NCBI GenBank assembly: GCA_029851415.1
Contig: CM056743.1
Span: 15,492,727 to 15,556,726, forward strand
Length of the DNA stretch: 64,000 bases
Reading direction: 5' to 3'
From: Eretmocerus hayati
Lineage: Eukaryota; Arthropoda; Insecta; Hymenoptera; Aphelinidae
Shown here piece after piece: positions 34,191 through 47,200 of the stretch (positions are counted from its first letter, which is position 1; each line of letters starts with the position of its first letter). Position numbers and translations under genes: made by a program. A model generated the notes under the pieces. The model did not search any database. It was not told the origin of the DNA and saw nothing but the letters and a program-made list of their open reading frames with translations.

Positions 34191-34690
34191 TACACTCGAA
34201 CTTGTCTAAAGGTGACCTGCCTAACCGGGAAACCTTCCTTATTGGGAAAAAAATCTCGATCCCTTGGAAAAAACCCTCTAAGTGGGACAAAAGACCTTCA
34301 CTAACTAGGGCAACTTGTAAGCCGTCGGCACTCTATATATATATATATCTGGGACCCAATTTGAGGGGAACTCCTTGACTAGGACGTGATGTTTACAAAT
34401 ATTCGCATCGATCGAGCTCGAGGATCGGTCGTTGATCAATTGCACATTATGGCAAGTGGAGAAGCAACAAATCCATCTACTAGTGACAAATTGAAAGTCA
34501 TTGAGACTAAAGAGGGGAAAATCTAGAGAAGATGAGATCAAAGAATTTGGAATCCAGAGGAATACGCTCTCCTGATTGTTGCAAAATGAAGATCGAGTTG
34601 TATCTCGAGTAACAGGTGGCAGTGATTTGCAAAAGAGAAAGAGATTTCTGGAGTATGAAGATTTGGATAAGGCAGTGTGGGAGTGGTTTA
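34191..34690 (+). pseudogene. Tigger/pogo transposase N-terminal relic
   Basis: The element begins at TACACTCGAACTTG (34191), a Tigger-like terminus after a TA. A reading frame starts at ATG 34449 with MASGEATNPSTSDKLKVIE. It then shifts frame near 34521 and continues as EIKEFGIQRNTLS, LLQNEDRVVSRVTGG, KRKRFLEYEDLDKAVWEWF. This matches the CENP-B-type helix-turn-helix DNA-binding region of pogo/Tigger transposases, ending at the conserved LDKAVWEWF-type block. At least one frameshift and several stops disrupt it, and no DDE catalytic domain was recognised downstream. A weakly similar inverted end may lie near 36185, but this is not convincing. The minus-strand 154-codon frame over the same place is a shadow. 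Confidence 0.75.
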
Positions 34691-36528
34691 CATAGTGTCT
34701 CTTCAAAGGTGTATGAGTATGTTGTAGATGATTTTGTAACACGGGCAAACGTGGGACGCAGTGAATCATAAGAATCTTGCTAACAATACTTAAGAAATCA
34801 CGAGTTTTTGGTTGTTAAAGGAACATTTCCGAGGAATGTCTCAAAAAAGCCGAAACTGATTTGGCAGTGATGAGAACATCAGCTTCCATTATCAGAAAAA
34901 TTTCTTCTCAAATGGCTATTGTATAGCCATTTATCATTGCACAATCAGATTTGTTATACATTATGGATACATCTTGTACACGGGTGCTGTCAAACTTTTG
35001 TTCATCATGTGAATATTAATTACCCATAGATGAGACGCATCCCTGTTTTGGAGTGGAAGGGCGGATTTTTTGATACGATTTATAATCAGGTGAATATGGT
35101 AGTCCTACTCAACTTCTACGAAATGGTCTGAAATTTTTCCAAGGAGGTTCTTCTTTTAAAGAGAACGTGATTTTGAACAGGATGTCGTATGGGTTTATCG
35201 GTCTGTCGAAGAGGTGCGATCCAGGAGATAAAAATGGCGTGAAATTTTTCTCCTTTCTTTGCCATGAGTTTCATCCCAAGGAAATATCATTAAGCTTCTT
35301 CCAGTTCTCTAAGCTGGAATCCAAAATTGGGGTTGCACTTCTTCTCAAAAAGTCTTGATAGTAAAATTCACGACTGATGAAGAATGAACATGATTTGGTT
35401 TCAACGTATTTCAAGATCATGAATAGAAGAAATAGTGAACAGTTCTGCAGGACAGTTTCGAATTGTAACTCGAGATACTGTTCAACTCAAAAGAAGGTAC
35501 GCAGAAGAGACTGACCGTAGTGAGCCCGCGTTGGTCATTCTAACTCGAATCAAGAACCGTTTTCTAATCTGACACCCTCTCGATTTTCCCACGAGCTTGA
35601 TTCATGGTCAAAATAACTGGAAAATCTCCTTTTTCTAATATATCGAAACTATCTGGGCAACATAATTTCCACAATAATTTGAAATCCTCTGCGGGATGAT
35701 CTCGGAAAATTTCTTCTGAAATATTTCTCAATATTTTAAATTTAGTTCACCACAACTTATCATGATTCACTTATATTCTGACAATAATGATGATTCATTC
35801 GAGGATAGAGATATCCACTCCCGCAAATGTGCAAGCTAAAATATCTACGCTATGATCTTCAGACTCCAATATAAGCATATTGGCGTAGGCATCATAAACC
35901 TGAGGCAGATTTCGAGTGCCTGCATCTCCGCAGAGCTACAACACTTATCCTCAATAGTGCCTCTCAAGACCCTAAGAAGAAGGAAAATTCTGAAGCATTG
36001 GAGCCTCAACTGCGGTTGCTAATGTTGCTGCCATTAGCAATCGATTATGTACTCACCCGAGAAAAGTCCGTACCGCATGAATCGTTTGCATAATACTTTC
36101 AATTCTCGTTCCACTCTTTCTTGGGAGGTATAAGCTTTTTTTCAGTTTTCCTACTAGGTATTCTCTACTTTCTTTCATCCGAAGTTTGAGTGTGTATAGT
36201 AGTCTTGGAGCAGATTACACAGTTAAATTGGGATTTTCCAATACATGTTTACTTCAGGTTTGTATTATTTTTTTTTCTGACAGATACTGTTCATGGATGA
36301 TTGACTTGATTCGATTAGAAGTTGAGATTTCACACTATCTGGGATGAATCTCAGAAGTTTAGAGGAGGACAATGGACCATTAAAATCTATCATTCTGTGA
36401 TAAAGATAGCGTATCTGTCGTTGATTTTCATATTTCTTCTCAGTTTTACGGCTTGGTTTGACGGTACGTCAGCAGTTCTCCTGATTCTCTATTGTGCGAG
36501 GCAGATACGAAATTTACGTGTATCTGAC
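34691..36528. other. Unassigned; perhaps decayed rest of the Tigger element
   Basis: No DDE transposase motifs could be read in any frame. A plus-strand frame at 36322-36531 encodes a hydrophobic stretch (IAYLSLIFIFLLSFTAW) that could be membrane-spanning, but no family is recognised. It ends at the TGA used as the target site of the next MITE. Confidence 0.35.
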
Positions 36529-36531
36529 TGA

Positions 36532-36860
36532 CAAGGGGAGTCCGGAGTCTCCGGGTCCTGAAATCTCACCAAAATTTTTTTACAGTTTCGTACCACCTAG
36601 AATATGTAGAATCTAAAGCAACTCTGTCAAATGGGCCTCCCGTTCAGAGCTACAGCCTATGACATTAGTATTGCCCATATGGGCCCATGTTAAAAAGTGA
36701 TGTATATAGATATACTAGCAATGTTGACGTTTCTGGCTGTAGCTCAGAACAGAAGGCCCATTTGACAGAGTTGCTTTGGGTTCTTCATATTCTCGGTGGT
36801 ACGAAACTGTAAAAAAATTTTGGTGAGATTTCAGGACCCGGAGACTCCGGACTCCCCTTG
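36532..36860. mobile_element. 329-bp palindromic MITE, TGA-flanked
   Basis: The terminal inverted repeats of about 65 bp start CAAGGGGAGTCCGGAGTCTC. A second inner pair contains CAACTCTGTCAAATGGGCC. TGA occurs directly outside both ends (36529-36531 and 36861-36863), which fits a 3-bp target duplication. No coding sequence. The arms are only slightly diverged. Confidence 0.85.
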
Positions 36861-36863
36861 TGA

Positions 36864-37498
36864 GTATAGTTCACAGATCATTCGAGAGCATCAAATCAGC
36901 GAGGTAAATTCTGACAAAAAAGGACATCCGAAAGTTAGTCTTATGGGTTGATATGCTTGGAATATTGGCTGAAATTAGCTCAAAGCATAGATTGAGAATA
37001 CAAGCGTCTTTTTAACAGAGGTTGAACTCGTTTTTTGTACAACAACTAAGTAAGCGAGGTAACAATTTTCTGATTCTCATACTTAATCCATGACCCTGTA
37101 CGATGATCCATAATTTCGCAGCAGAATATAGCCTTCGCGAGGTGGTACAATTCATCTGAAAGATTGATTTGCCTATTTAGCGTGATGTGAAATTATCACA
37201 GTCCCCTGAACAGTTTGGAACGAGAAGAGACTCTTGTTAGGATCAAAAGTTGAGTAAATATGAAAGACTCATCCAAAAAGGTGAGTGAGATGCAATACAT
37301 CATTTTTTTGTCCGATATCTGGACAACTTTCCATTGGTTTCCATGCACTTAATCATTTGAAATAGACAAGACATCATTAACGACAAAAGCCGCAGAAATT
37401 GAAACGTTCAGGGCTCATGAATTATTCTAAGAGATTCGGAATCTCTCGCAATTTAAGTGCCAAATTCTACGTTTAGAATTATTTGAGGTACAGTCAAC
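36864..37498. other. Unassigned
   Basis: Nothing recognisable. Confidence 0.4.
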
Positions 37499-37500
37499 CC

Positions 37501-38235
37501 CCGCTATTCGTGGAATTTGCTTGTTCGCAGTCTCGCAAATGCGGTGTTCTCCGGTATTCGCGGTTTGGATTTATATTTTTGAGCTTACTCAGCTCATCGA
37601 AGATGAATTTTTGTTAGACTACATTCAAATATGTCATTCCGAAACATTTCCGTGATCTAAATGTTCAGGATATTGGTATTGTAATTGTCTTCTAAGCTTG
37701 ATTAATCGGTCACCTCACAAAATTATTAGTGTACCTGTGTGCTATCTGAATTCTAATTTTGGCGACAAAAACGGGAAGGATGGATCTCTGTCTATGAGAA
37801 AACGTCACGTCAAGTTGTGAGCCTTTCAGAGAGGATCGAATTGTTTCATTTGCTTGGTCCTGGGGAGAAAATGGCCGAAGTATTTAGACTCTTCATGGCT
37901 ACTCACCAGGGATTGTAAAGGAATTATCTTCGCTGATTTCTCCTGTCAAAAGTGATGGAGATCATTACCCTTATTCTCGCGAGGGAGCAAATCACAAAAA
38001 TTTCTCAATTGTATGATACTGTTACTCCGTACCTTTCTCAAATGAAGTCAATTTGCGAGAATTCTTACATGAATTAATCATCTTAAGATGAAGTTTACCA
38101 CTTTTTAGTCACTTTCCGATCCTTATGTATACGTAGACCCGCTTTTCCCATAAACACAAGGTTCCGGTATTCGCGGTTCCGGTATTTGCGGCACTTTCTT
38201 CATACGCATTAACCGCGAATAGCGGAGGTTGCCTG
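37501..38235 (+). mobile_element. Decayed pogo/Tigger transposon, 735 bp
   Basis: The ends CAGTCAACCCCCGCTATTCG and (in reverse) CAGGCAACCTCCGCTATTCG are classic pogo/Tigger inverted repeats, and TA flanks both (37499-37500, 38236-38237). GGTATTCGCGGTT motifs recur inside both ends. At 37817-37917 a short open stretch reads VSLSERIELFHLLGPGEK, matching the start of the CENP-B-type helix-turn-helix of pogo transposases, before a TAA. The remaining transposase is deleted or unrecognisable. Confidence 0.85.
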
Positions 38236-38271
38236 TACTCAACGCGTGAACTAAAATCATGTCTATGTAGT

Positions 38272-39552
38272 CCCTGATAGAAATCTGAGCATTTTTTTGG
38301 CCACCTGACCAATTTTTGGCCAGTTTTCTTAGGTTAAAAATGGTCTCATGTAAATGGCCAAAAAATGGCCAATTTTTGGCCATATTTCTGCCAACATAAC
38401 CTCAAGAATTGACAATCAAGTTTCAAAATGGTAATAACTTAAAGATGAATCGTCTATATTGTTTCTCAAGGGAACGGTTAACATGTGTTTCTGAATTTTT
38501 GAGAATTCCCCAATTAGTGATTTTAGAGCTCATATCACATATTTCAGGGAAGTTCCATATTTTATGAAAGTACCCACAAATGTATCTTATGTATGTGGTA
38601 AATTGACCATTCTGATAGCTTATATACTCAAAATGTCAAACATAACCTCAAAAAAGCACTGAATACACATAAATACCAAAATTGAGGTGGACGCTTCGAG
38701 GACGCTTACTCTATCGATGAACACATCTGTGCTTTCGTAGGGTCCCAAGGCAACTTTTGTGTTGAGATAATGGTAAAATTCATCTTTGAGAGTGATTTGT
38801 TTGATATAATTTTCAGTATTTATTATTGAATTATCAACGTGAAATCATTGATGAACATCTTCTCAGGATTTTTGATTAATGGATTTCATCATTATCTCAA
38901 TATAGAAAATCGCCTTTTGAGTCTTCGAATACCCCTCCAAGCCCAGATATGATCATCGAAAGAGTAAGAGCCAACCTTGATTTTGGTATTTAATTGTATT
39001 AAGAGCTATTTTGAGATTATGTCCAACATTACGGGTATTGAGGTTATGTTTGACATTTTGAGTATCTGAGCTAACCACACTCTTTGGTCAAATTTTTTTC
39101 TCGCGAACACTATTTCATATCCTAGAATTCTATCCTCATCTTTCCTGATTACTTCATGAACATTTCCAGAATGTTTGAACCGTCATCTCGCATTCATTTT
39201 ATCGATGTCCTTGACAGTTTCATACGAATATTCATAATAAAACCATGCTGTAATCCTGGTAGTTCCGGTAGTTCTGAAAGACGATATCTATCAAGATCTC
39301 CAACTTCATTTGTATAATATATTGAAGCTTGACGTGCTCATCGGCCAAGAATTTCAGGAAAGATAGATATTGCTTATACAATTGACAAAATTCATTATGA
39401 AACCATTCGAAGAGCCGCTGAAATAGATTCGTGCTTAATCCCATTGGCCAAAAACTGGCCAAAAAAGCATTACATAGTTGGCCAATTTATGGCCAGTGGC
39501 CATCCGATTTGGCCAGTTATTGGCCAAAAAATGCTCACCATTTCTACCAGGG
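38272..39552. mobile_element. 1.28-kb foldback element with CCCTGRTAGAAAT ends
   Basis: The termini CCCTGATAGAAAT and (in reverse) CCCTGGTAGAAAT are followed in both arms by TGAGCATTTTTTGGCCA and a series of TTTTTGGCCA repeats. Further in, TACTCAAAATGTCAAACATA and its complement pair, and GAGATAATG pairs with CATTATCTC around a centre near 38820. The whole element is thus an imperfect palindrome. AACATAACCTCAA occurs repeatedly and is shared with the palindrome at 44728-46090. GT lies outside both ends (possible 2-bp target duplication). No transposase is seen. Confidence 0.8.
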
Positions 39553-42500
39553 GTATCCATATCGTGAACTTCGATGAAGGGTATCCTTATAAGCGTTGGG
39601 CGTAATCTCAGTTTTGCAGAGAATTTGTTCCAAGCGCTACGGTCGTGAGACATCTCCAATTGGAAGAAGTTATTTGGGATCTCAATGACCCTTGGCCGCA
39701 GAAGTTACTTCGCGAATGAACAATATGGAGATTGCTCATGCTGTTTTCAATCAGTATTTTGTTACTTTTGAAATGGAGGACCTAAGCGATAAATGTGGAA
39801 GTGGAGAAGCATCTGCAAGCAATATAACATTGGCGTCTGTTGAAACTGTACTATGCTGGCGTTATCGAACTCGACCGTTTGGTTTCCCTGCACAATCGAG
39901 CTAGAGATAGTTCTCCGAAACTTGTCGTATTACTCTGGGCAACCCATGAAATTCATACGCTCTAGAGGAACCATAAATTTCCCAAGTATCCATTGTTCTA
40001 TCTATTTCGTACCAACGATCTGATTGCAAAACGGCTACGGTCTATCAGTCATTAAATTTGATACTTCATGCCGTGAAAATATTTTCCCTACTCGCATTTC
40101 CTATTGTCTACTCATACCACTATGTTAGAGGTGATTTTCATTGCACGAGATGCTCGATAGAAAATCGCGGATACCGAGTCATGACGGTAATAGTGGCAGC
40201 GTGTAGCGTGTCGAAATTCAAGGATGGATTTCCATTATATTTTTTTCCATGTGAGTGCGATTCCATGTATGTGGTAGGAGAATGAAAAATAAGATGGTAC
40301 GAGGTTGACAAGGTGAGACAAAATTATCGAGGTAAGCTTGAATGAAGCTCGATTAAACTCTGCGCAAGTCTCTTCGATACCGCATTAATTTTGCAAGAGC
40401 CAGGGAGCTATTTGGCCTGTATGCTCACTGTATTCTATCTCTTGAATCGGGCAAAGAGATTGTTGATAATTCTCCGAACTCTAATTCCAATTCACTCTGA
40501 TCCAACCAATTATCGCAATTTAATGACCGTCATAACACATTTGTTCGCATGTTCACAGGATTGCCATCGAGAAGCTTATACTCTGAAATGGGACCATTTA
40601 GTTTAAATGCCATCCTTGGAAAAATTGCAGCCGAAATTTCAATGCGGTGGATGAAATTTCTCACCATGAAGAATTTGGGAAGAATGTATGATTTTATTCA
40701 AATATTCCTGGCATGGATACTGAATACTTCCCATAGAGGTGTCGAATAAAAACTGTAATTGAGCGAGCATTACGCCATTCCGAAAGTATAAGAGGATATC
40801 AGACACGAAATTTATTAAAATCCATTCGAAATCTTTGCATGATACTTTTGGAACTCTTCCTTGCAGTAAAAATTCCTGAAAATTCTATGTAAGAAATTCA
40901 AATCAGATATTCCGGTCGGGTTTTCGGGTGAATTTTTATTTGATGTCGAAAGAATGGAAACAAATAACTAATGTAGTAGTCATGAAACTATTGCCCGACT
41001 ATACTGGGAATTATCTTGTTTTGGTGAAAAATGAGTGTGAGTCCAAGGATTCAATTCCGTAGGCTTCTCATTCATGAGATCGAGCTATAGGAGTTAGCAT
41101 TATTAATACATTTCTACATTATATGAACTCTTCAACAAGGGCCTAATACACGTGTCATGCTAATTTCGATAGCCGTATTTCAAGATAGAAGGTCCATCGC
41201 ATCAAATCTTTGGAGAAATTTCTATTTCTTACTGAAACAATATGATTCTCAAGATTTTGGCCGAATTGGGGACCCACAAGCTTGGTGCTCCCTCATGTGT
41301 GACTATACCACGAAAACATGTGGGGAAGAATGCAAGCGATTGGCTTTGTCCTTAGCGAAAAATAACCTAGGCAAAGTAGATTCGAGTGAATTGAAACATC
41401 GCATCCTTCAATATTGATGACGTTCACATATGTGTATCAGTAGGGTCTCTTAGTTTTTTCATTTCTATCCTCAAATTTTCTCGTTATCTTTGAAAAATAC
41501 ATGAATTTCATTCAATCTAGTGTTCAGATGGGGGGAGACTCCTGGATCAAGATTCCAGAGTCAGACTAGACTGGAAAGAACTAATGATGTGTAAAGCATC
41601 TTCCTCTCGAAAGACGAGGATAGATTTCAGAATCTCCGAATAAAATTGTAGGGCCATTCCTAATGGGAAACATAACTTCCACACTCGATCATTTCATGAT
41701 CATTCGTACCTGTCAAGATGAGTATGAAGTAACACTGAAAATTTTTCATGGGGACTCCGGCTGCTCTCGCAGACATCCATGGAAATCGTTCCTCCGGCAG
41801 AATGACGTTTCACATAACAGCGTCGCACTTATTTCACTTGAACTCACACACTTCAATCTTGTGTCACATGTCACACTTGTATGCCTATAACAATGTAGTT
41901 GAGACGTACACACACTTGTAACACTCACTGATACTCGGGTCATTGCTACATCGCCTGTTTGTTTTTAATCAATAATTTTTTTAAGCTGTCTCTGAATGTA
42001 AATTGGCTGAATTTTGTAGAGTTGTTAATACACACACGTGGTCAATGCAAGACTGGACTTTTTAAAGTTCGCGTATGTTTTGAATCCTGTACGATCGAAA
42101 CGGTGAGCTGGGTGACTGAGGGGTTGCGCATCGCCGGGTGCTCACTCGCAACTGGCACTGGATAGTAGTGGGATTTTGCAATTCCTCCATTAGACCTGGT
42201 GCCCTCTACAGGCGTTAGCCGCATCTAAACGCTCAGCCTCCCTCTTACCTTTCTATACTATAGATATAAATCCAAGAGCGAATATAGATTCGCAAGTAGG
42301 GCAGCGAACATTATATATTCAATCTGCTTTGTCATGGGACCCCATTGAAATATTGAATGATTAGCACTACCGTAACTCATTAGAAAGATTAGGAACTATT
42401 CCTATAATTATGTGGTCATAAATTCGACTTTTTGTTTCTTATCAATTTTTCCAACTTGAAATTTATGAGGATTCAGATCTAAGACGTATGCCAATGAACG

Positions 42501-44264
42501 CGGAAGAGATTATATTCTTCAGTTGTTTTGATCCCTAAAGGAAGGGTTTTTTTCTTGATATTACGATGTGTAATTAGCCTAGAACCTCTATGAATAATTC
42601 AAATTCATCTCAGGACTATTTTGCCTACTCCAAGTGGGCTTTCTGACTAAGCATGAGTAGTGTTCCTCTCCAAAGTCCGACCAGAATTCATCAGAACATT
42701 CTCCGTCATACCCAATTAGTAATTCGGATCCTCACTTTCCATAACCTTTTCCGAGGAAAAATAAGAGGTCTGGAATGTAAATCAACTTCAGACGTTCGAA
42801 CTGGATCCATGAGTATTATCATGAATAGCCAAATGAGGAAAGATATCTGAAAAAAAATTGACACATGTATTCTTGACATAATTTTCAGGTTTGTTGGGAT
42901 AGATTCTTGAAGAATTTTGTGTCGGTTTCCATATAAAGATGTCCTTCTTGGAATATACTGTCTACAACTAAATTTGTGTTCCCACAATTTCCCGAGAATT
43001 TGTTTAAGGTATGATATCACCAAATAGCTGTTCAAACAACAAGAAATCCCTCATAATGACTATTCCAAATCTGACGTTCATTCTGCATAACTCTAGATCC
43101 TCGTTATATGATATAGAGAGGTGCACATTGATCAATAAATTTCATCATCTGATGTTCAGACAGCTATTTCTTTGCAACCATGAAGCAATGACTTACTTCA
43201 CTCTCATTTCACAATCGATAATGGAGCAGTAAAAATAACAATAATCAAATCTTCACAACAACGATGAGCAGCGAACAATAATTTTGATGTCAAGTCTCAT
43301 ATCAGCGATGTCAAAGCTCACCCCGTTACTACATATAAAGAACATCAGCTCGCAACCCGGAGCGATCTAGCGTAGTACTTTTTTTTACTTTTTAGTCTGG
43401 CACGGTATTCTCACTATCCTCTCGTTTCCACTTCTTATGAGGGATCGTAATCTCGTTTCCCTGAAGGGCTGTGTATATATACTAATACTACATGTATGAT
43501 GCTCATTTATTGGCTGGGATGGGGTGAAAGCTTTGAGAGGCTAGTTTAGTACTGAGCGAGGCGATGCAGTAGATAGAGCCTGGATGACTAGCACATTCAT
43601 ATATAATGCCTTTTAATATGGCCCGAGACGATTAAGAACGAGATTCTTGGCTTGCTGGCTAATGATATTAATCTTACTCATTGGTACATATTTTGTGAGA
43701 TGACTTAGTGCACTACAATTGCTAGCCTCATTTTTCGAAATCACGATGCAAGTCTTCGCCAAGAAGATAGTGTTCGTGTGTTTGTGAGTATTCGAAAAGT
43801 TTCTCGAGACAGCTCATCGTTTGGTGCCTTATCCCTTGATTTGTATATTTCACACCGATGATTGGTTAATTTTGAGTAGTTTGATGGGACAACGATCTTC
43901 ACATCAGGCCTTGAGCTGCTCTCTTAGCTCGCGCCTGTCATATCGCAGGCTGAGTTGTTGAATTTGGCTCATCAGAGTGGGCGTATTCAGCTCGCTCTTA
44001 CGTTTTCGTCGCAAATACGATCAGGACTTACCGCGTCGGTGCCGGGCTCAATGCATTCATGTTGCCCCCAGTTCTTCATATTTTACTAGGTTCCCCGCGC
44101 CGCAGTCCTCTTGTGACTTCTAAGTGCATCATATGTAAATATTAACTTCATTCTGAAAATTCATCTTCCGTTATTGAGACAACAGTGTGCAGAATAGCGG
44201 GTTTAGAAGATCAGTTTTGGGTAAACAAGAACAAGATCCATCACCCGCGAGAGTCGAGATCCAT
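39553..44264. other. Unassigned, 4.7 kb, with one weak exon candidate
   Basis: No gene family, RNA or transposon is recognised. The only stretch with protein-like composition is the candidate at 41185-41417, listed separately. Confidence 0.35.
41185..41417 (+). CDS. Weak candidate terminal exon, unknown
   Basis: An open stretch follows a possible acceptor (TATTTCAAG, AG at 41183-41184) and ends at TGA 41415-41417. AATAAA lies about 220 bases downstream at 41639. The peptide includes WCSLMCDYTTKTCGEECKRL and LGKVDSSELKHRILQY, with four cysteines close together and protein-like composition. I do not recognise a family. It could be the last exon of a host gene whose other exons are outside the window or unrecognised, or chance. 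Confidence 0.25.
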
Positions 44265-47200
44265 TCAAATAGTTACAAAGTATATGAGAGGTTCTACAGA
44301 ACTTCTGACATTTGGGCTACTGCAAAATGAAAATTTTTTTTTTTTTCATGGCACGCGTCTGGAATCAATTTTAGTGGTGACTATAACCTCAAAAATGAGT
44401 GGGAAAGTGCGTGCCCACTGAATTCGGAGAATGTTATTTTTGTACCAACCAAGAACGTTCTCAGACGTCCAAAGAATTTTGAAGATACTCCCAGTCGAAT
44501 GTAAACCCATCGGATCATTCACGCACTGCTAGATGTGGTTATCGGTGTAATTTTGATTGAAAATCAGCGATTTTTTACCTCTCACCAGCTCGTTCTTACA
44601 CCACGAGGAGTATTCATGAAAAATATCTCTGGAAACTAGAATCATTTCAACGCGTCTTTCTGTGAATCGGGATCGTGATAACAAATACTAAGGTCCCAGA
44701 GTGTTTTTCGATCGACGATTTGGGGCAAAAAACGTCAAGTGTCCTCGGTTGCTTTTTGGAGGGTAAAACGTGTAGTTTTGAGCCATCTGTGGAGGCCGTA
44801 GACCCCACTTACGAATATAATCAATGACATCATTTCCGACGTATTCCTGACTCAGCTTTCCAGTGGCGGAGTTTGTTCTTCGGTTTTGTGCCACCATAAC
44901 CTCAAAAATTAGTAATCGAGTTTTGAAATGGCAATAACTCAAAATCATCCCCTTTTTTGGCTATTTTGACATCTCCAATAGAAAGATCAGGAAATTTTAC
45001 ATCGAATTAGCTCTCGAAGGAATGGGGGTTCTTCGATTTTCACTAGGAGTAAAGCAACGATGAAAGTATACGAGTGGTCATTCACGTGCTGTTTACGTTT
45101 CGCGGGCGTTCTAGTCCGTTCAACTTGACGCAGGGAAATAATCAATCGAGGCATCTTCGACGTATTTTTGACTCATCTTCTCGATAGAAAGCTCCGTTTT
45201 TTCTAATTTAGTTCAACATAACCTCAAAGAAAGGAAATTATAAGTCGAAAATGTTCGAACTCGAACTAACCTATTTCTTCGTCTTCTCGATAGCCTGATT
45301 CGGGAGAATGGACAATTCTCAATGTAATTGATGATCCTTTATGTAATTCACGATCTCTAGTGATGAAATAGAGTCCAAATGACTAGATTCCTGCTTCTGC
45401 GAGGAACGAAGCAGTGAACAACTGAGTCCTCGGCGTACGCGTGACATTAGGAATGTTGCTCTTCTTCATAATATCATTTTCCATGGAAATAGTCAGAAAA
45501 CCAATTATAAGACACTATTCCATCATGAACATGGACTAATTCCCCAAATATCGTCATCAAAAAGACGAAAGAGTAGGTTGAATTGAGTTAAGATCTTTAG
45601 ATGCGTGATTCCCGTTTTTTGAGGTTATGTTGAATCAAAATGTATAAACGGAGCTCTCCATCGGGAAGATGAGATAAAAATACGTCGAAGATGCCTCGGT
45701 TTGTCCGCGAAAGGTAAACAGCACGGAAATGATCACACGTACTTTCATCGTTGCTTTACTCCTAGTGGAAATCGAAAAAGTCCTATTCTTTCGAGAGCTA
45801 CTTCGAAGTGAAATTTCCTGATCTTTCGATAGGAAATGTCAAAAGAGCTGAAAAGAGGGGTAATTTTGAGTTTCTGCCATTTCAAAACTTGATTGCTAAT
45901 CTTTGAGGTTATGGTGGCACAAAACCGAAAAACAAACTCTGCCATTGGAAGGCTGCGGCAAAAATACATCGGAAATGATGTCATTGATTTTTTCGTACGT
46001 GGGATCTGCGGTCTCTACAGATGGCACAAAACTACATATTTTACCCTCCAAAAAGCAACCCAGGACAGTTGACGTGTTTTGCCCCATATAAGGATGGTGC
46101 TGATGGCGAGAGTAGTAATAATCACGAGGTAGAGCTCCATATTTTGTCTCGTCAGACAAAAGAGAAGGATAGATGAAAATATTTCCTTCTTCAATATGAA
46201 AGGTATGTTCTACAATTTTCTCCCCTTAGAAGCTTTAAATTCAAAGCGTCATACGCCTACCTTCCAGCCAAACTCTTTTTAGATTGATTGAAATCTCTCA
46301 GCCTTTCTTCTTCGAATTTTTTCCTCTCCAATTGCTTCTCTCGTTTAAGTCTCGATTTTTCCCTCTTAACTCGAGCATTGTTTTCACTATTCTCCATGAA
46401 TTAATGATATTGAATATCCTATCACAATCGACGATCCAGCACCACGTGAGTTATTTTTATGTATCTAACTTAGCATCCTTTCAAAGTGGGTTTTAATACT
46501 CAATTCGCACAGAACTGTCGTTAAATATCCAAAACCGATATTGATAGCAGAGCTTAGAATCAGGAAACAACTAGTTGCGCGGATCACTGCAAGCCCCCCC
46601 CCCTGCCGTACACAGTCGTCCAAAATTCTCTACAATGTTTACCGGTGAGCACAAACATACACATCTACAGCGTAATGCTGTGTCTATATTTGATGAGTCT
46701 GTGCGACAAACGCGAGCTCTGGAATTCCTGCTGCTCGAGGTCTGACGCCTCGTCCGTAGTTCTTCAATTGAAAATTTTTTGAATCAAGTCTATCGTGGCA
46801 TTTGAAAGTAAAATGAGTTTTCTGGTGTGATTTATCTGTTTCTAAGGTGATATGAGCGATTGCAACCTCATAGAAGTGCTAAGACGGGCTCGATCACATC
46901 AACCCCATCGATACAATTTTTGTAATGCTTCTCACTCAAATAACATTCCATATCAGGACATGGAAACTATGGGACATTGTTCAAAAAAGGGTGGAGAGAA
47001 ATGGGCAAAACATCACGGGAGCGTACCCCCCTTCTCCCTCTCGTGCCGTGGAAATTTGACCTTTTTCAGTCGAGTGGGCGCATGAACTGACCCGTCTTCT
47101 TGATGCTATCATTTCAATGCAGTTGGTCGCACGCACCCAAACCAAACGGGATATTATTGGTGTTGTTTCAAGCTATTGGAATCCGTTCTGATCATGTAAC

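Noticed and set aside
34305..34769. 154-codon minus-strand ORF
   Set aside because: It lies antisense to the Tigger transposase relic and has no motif of its own.
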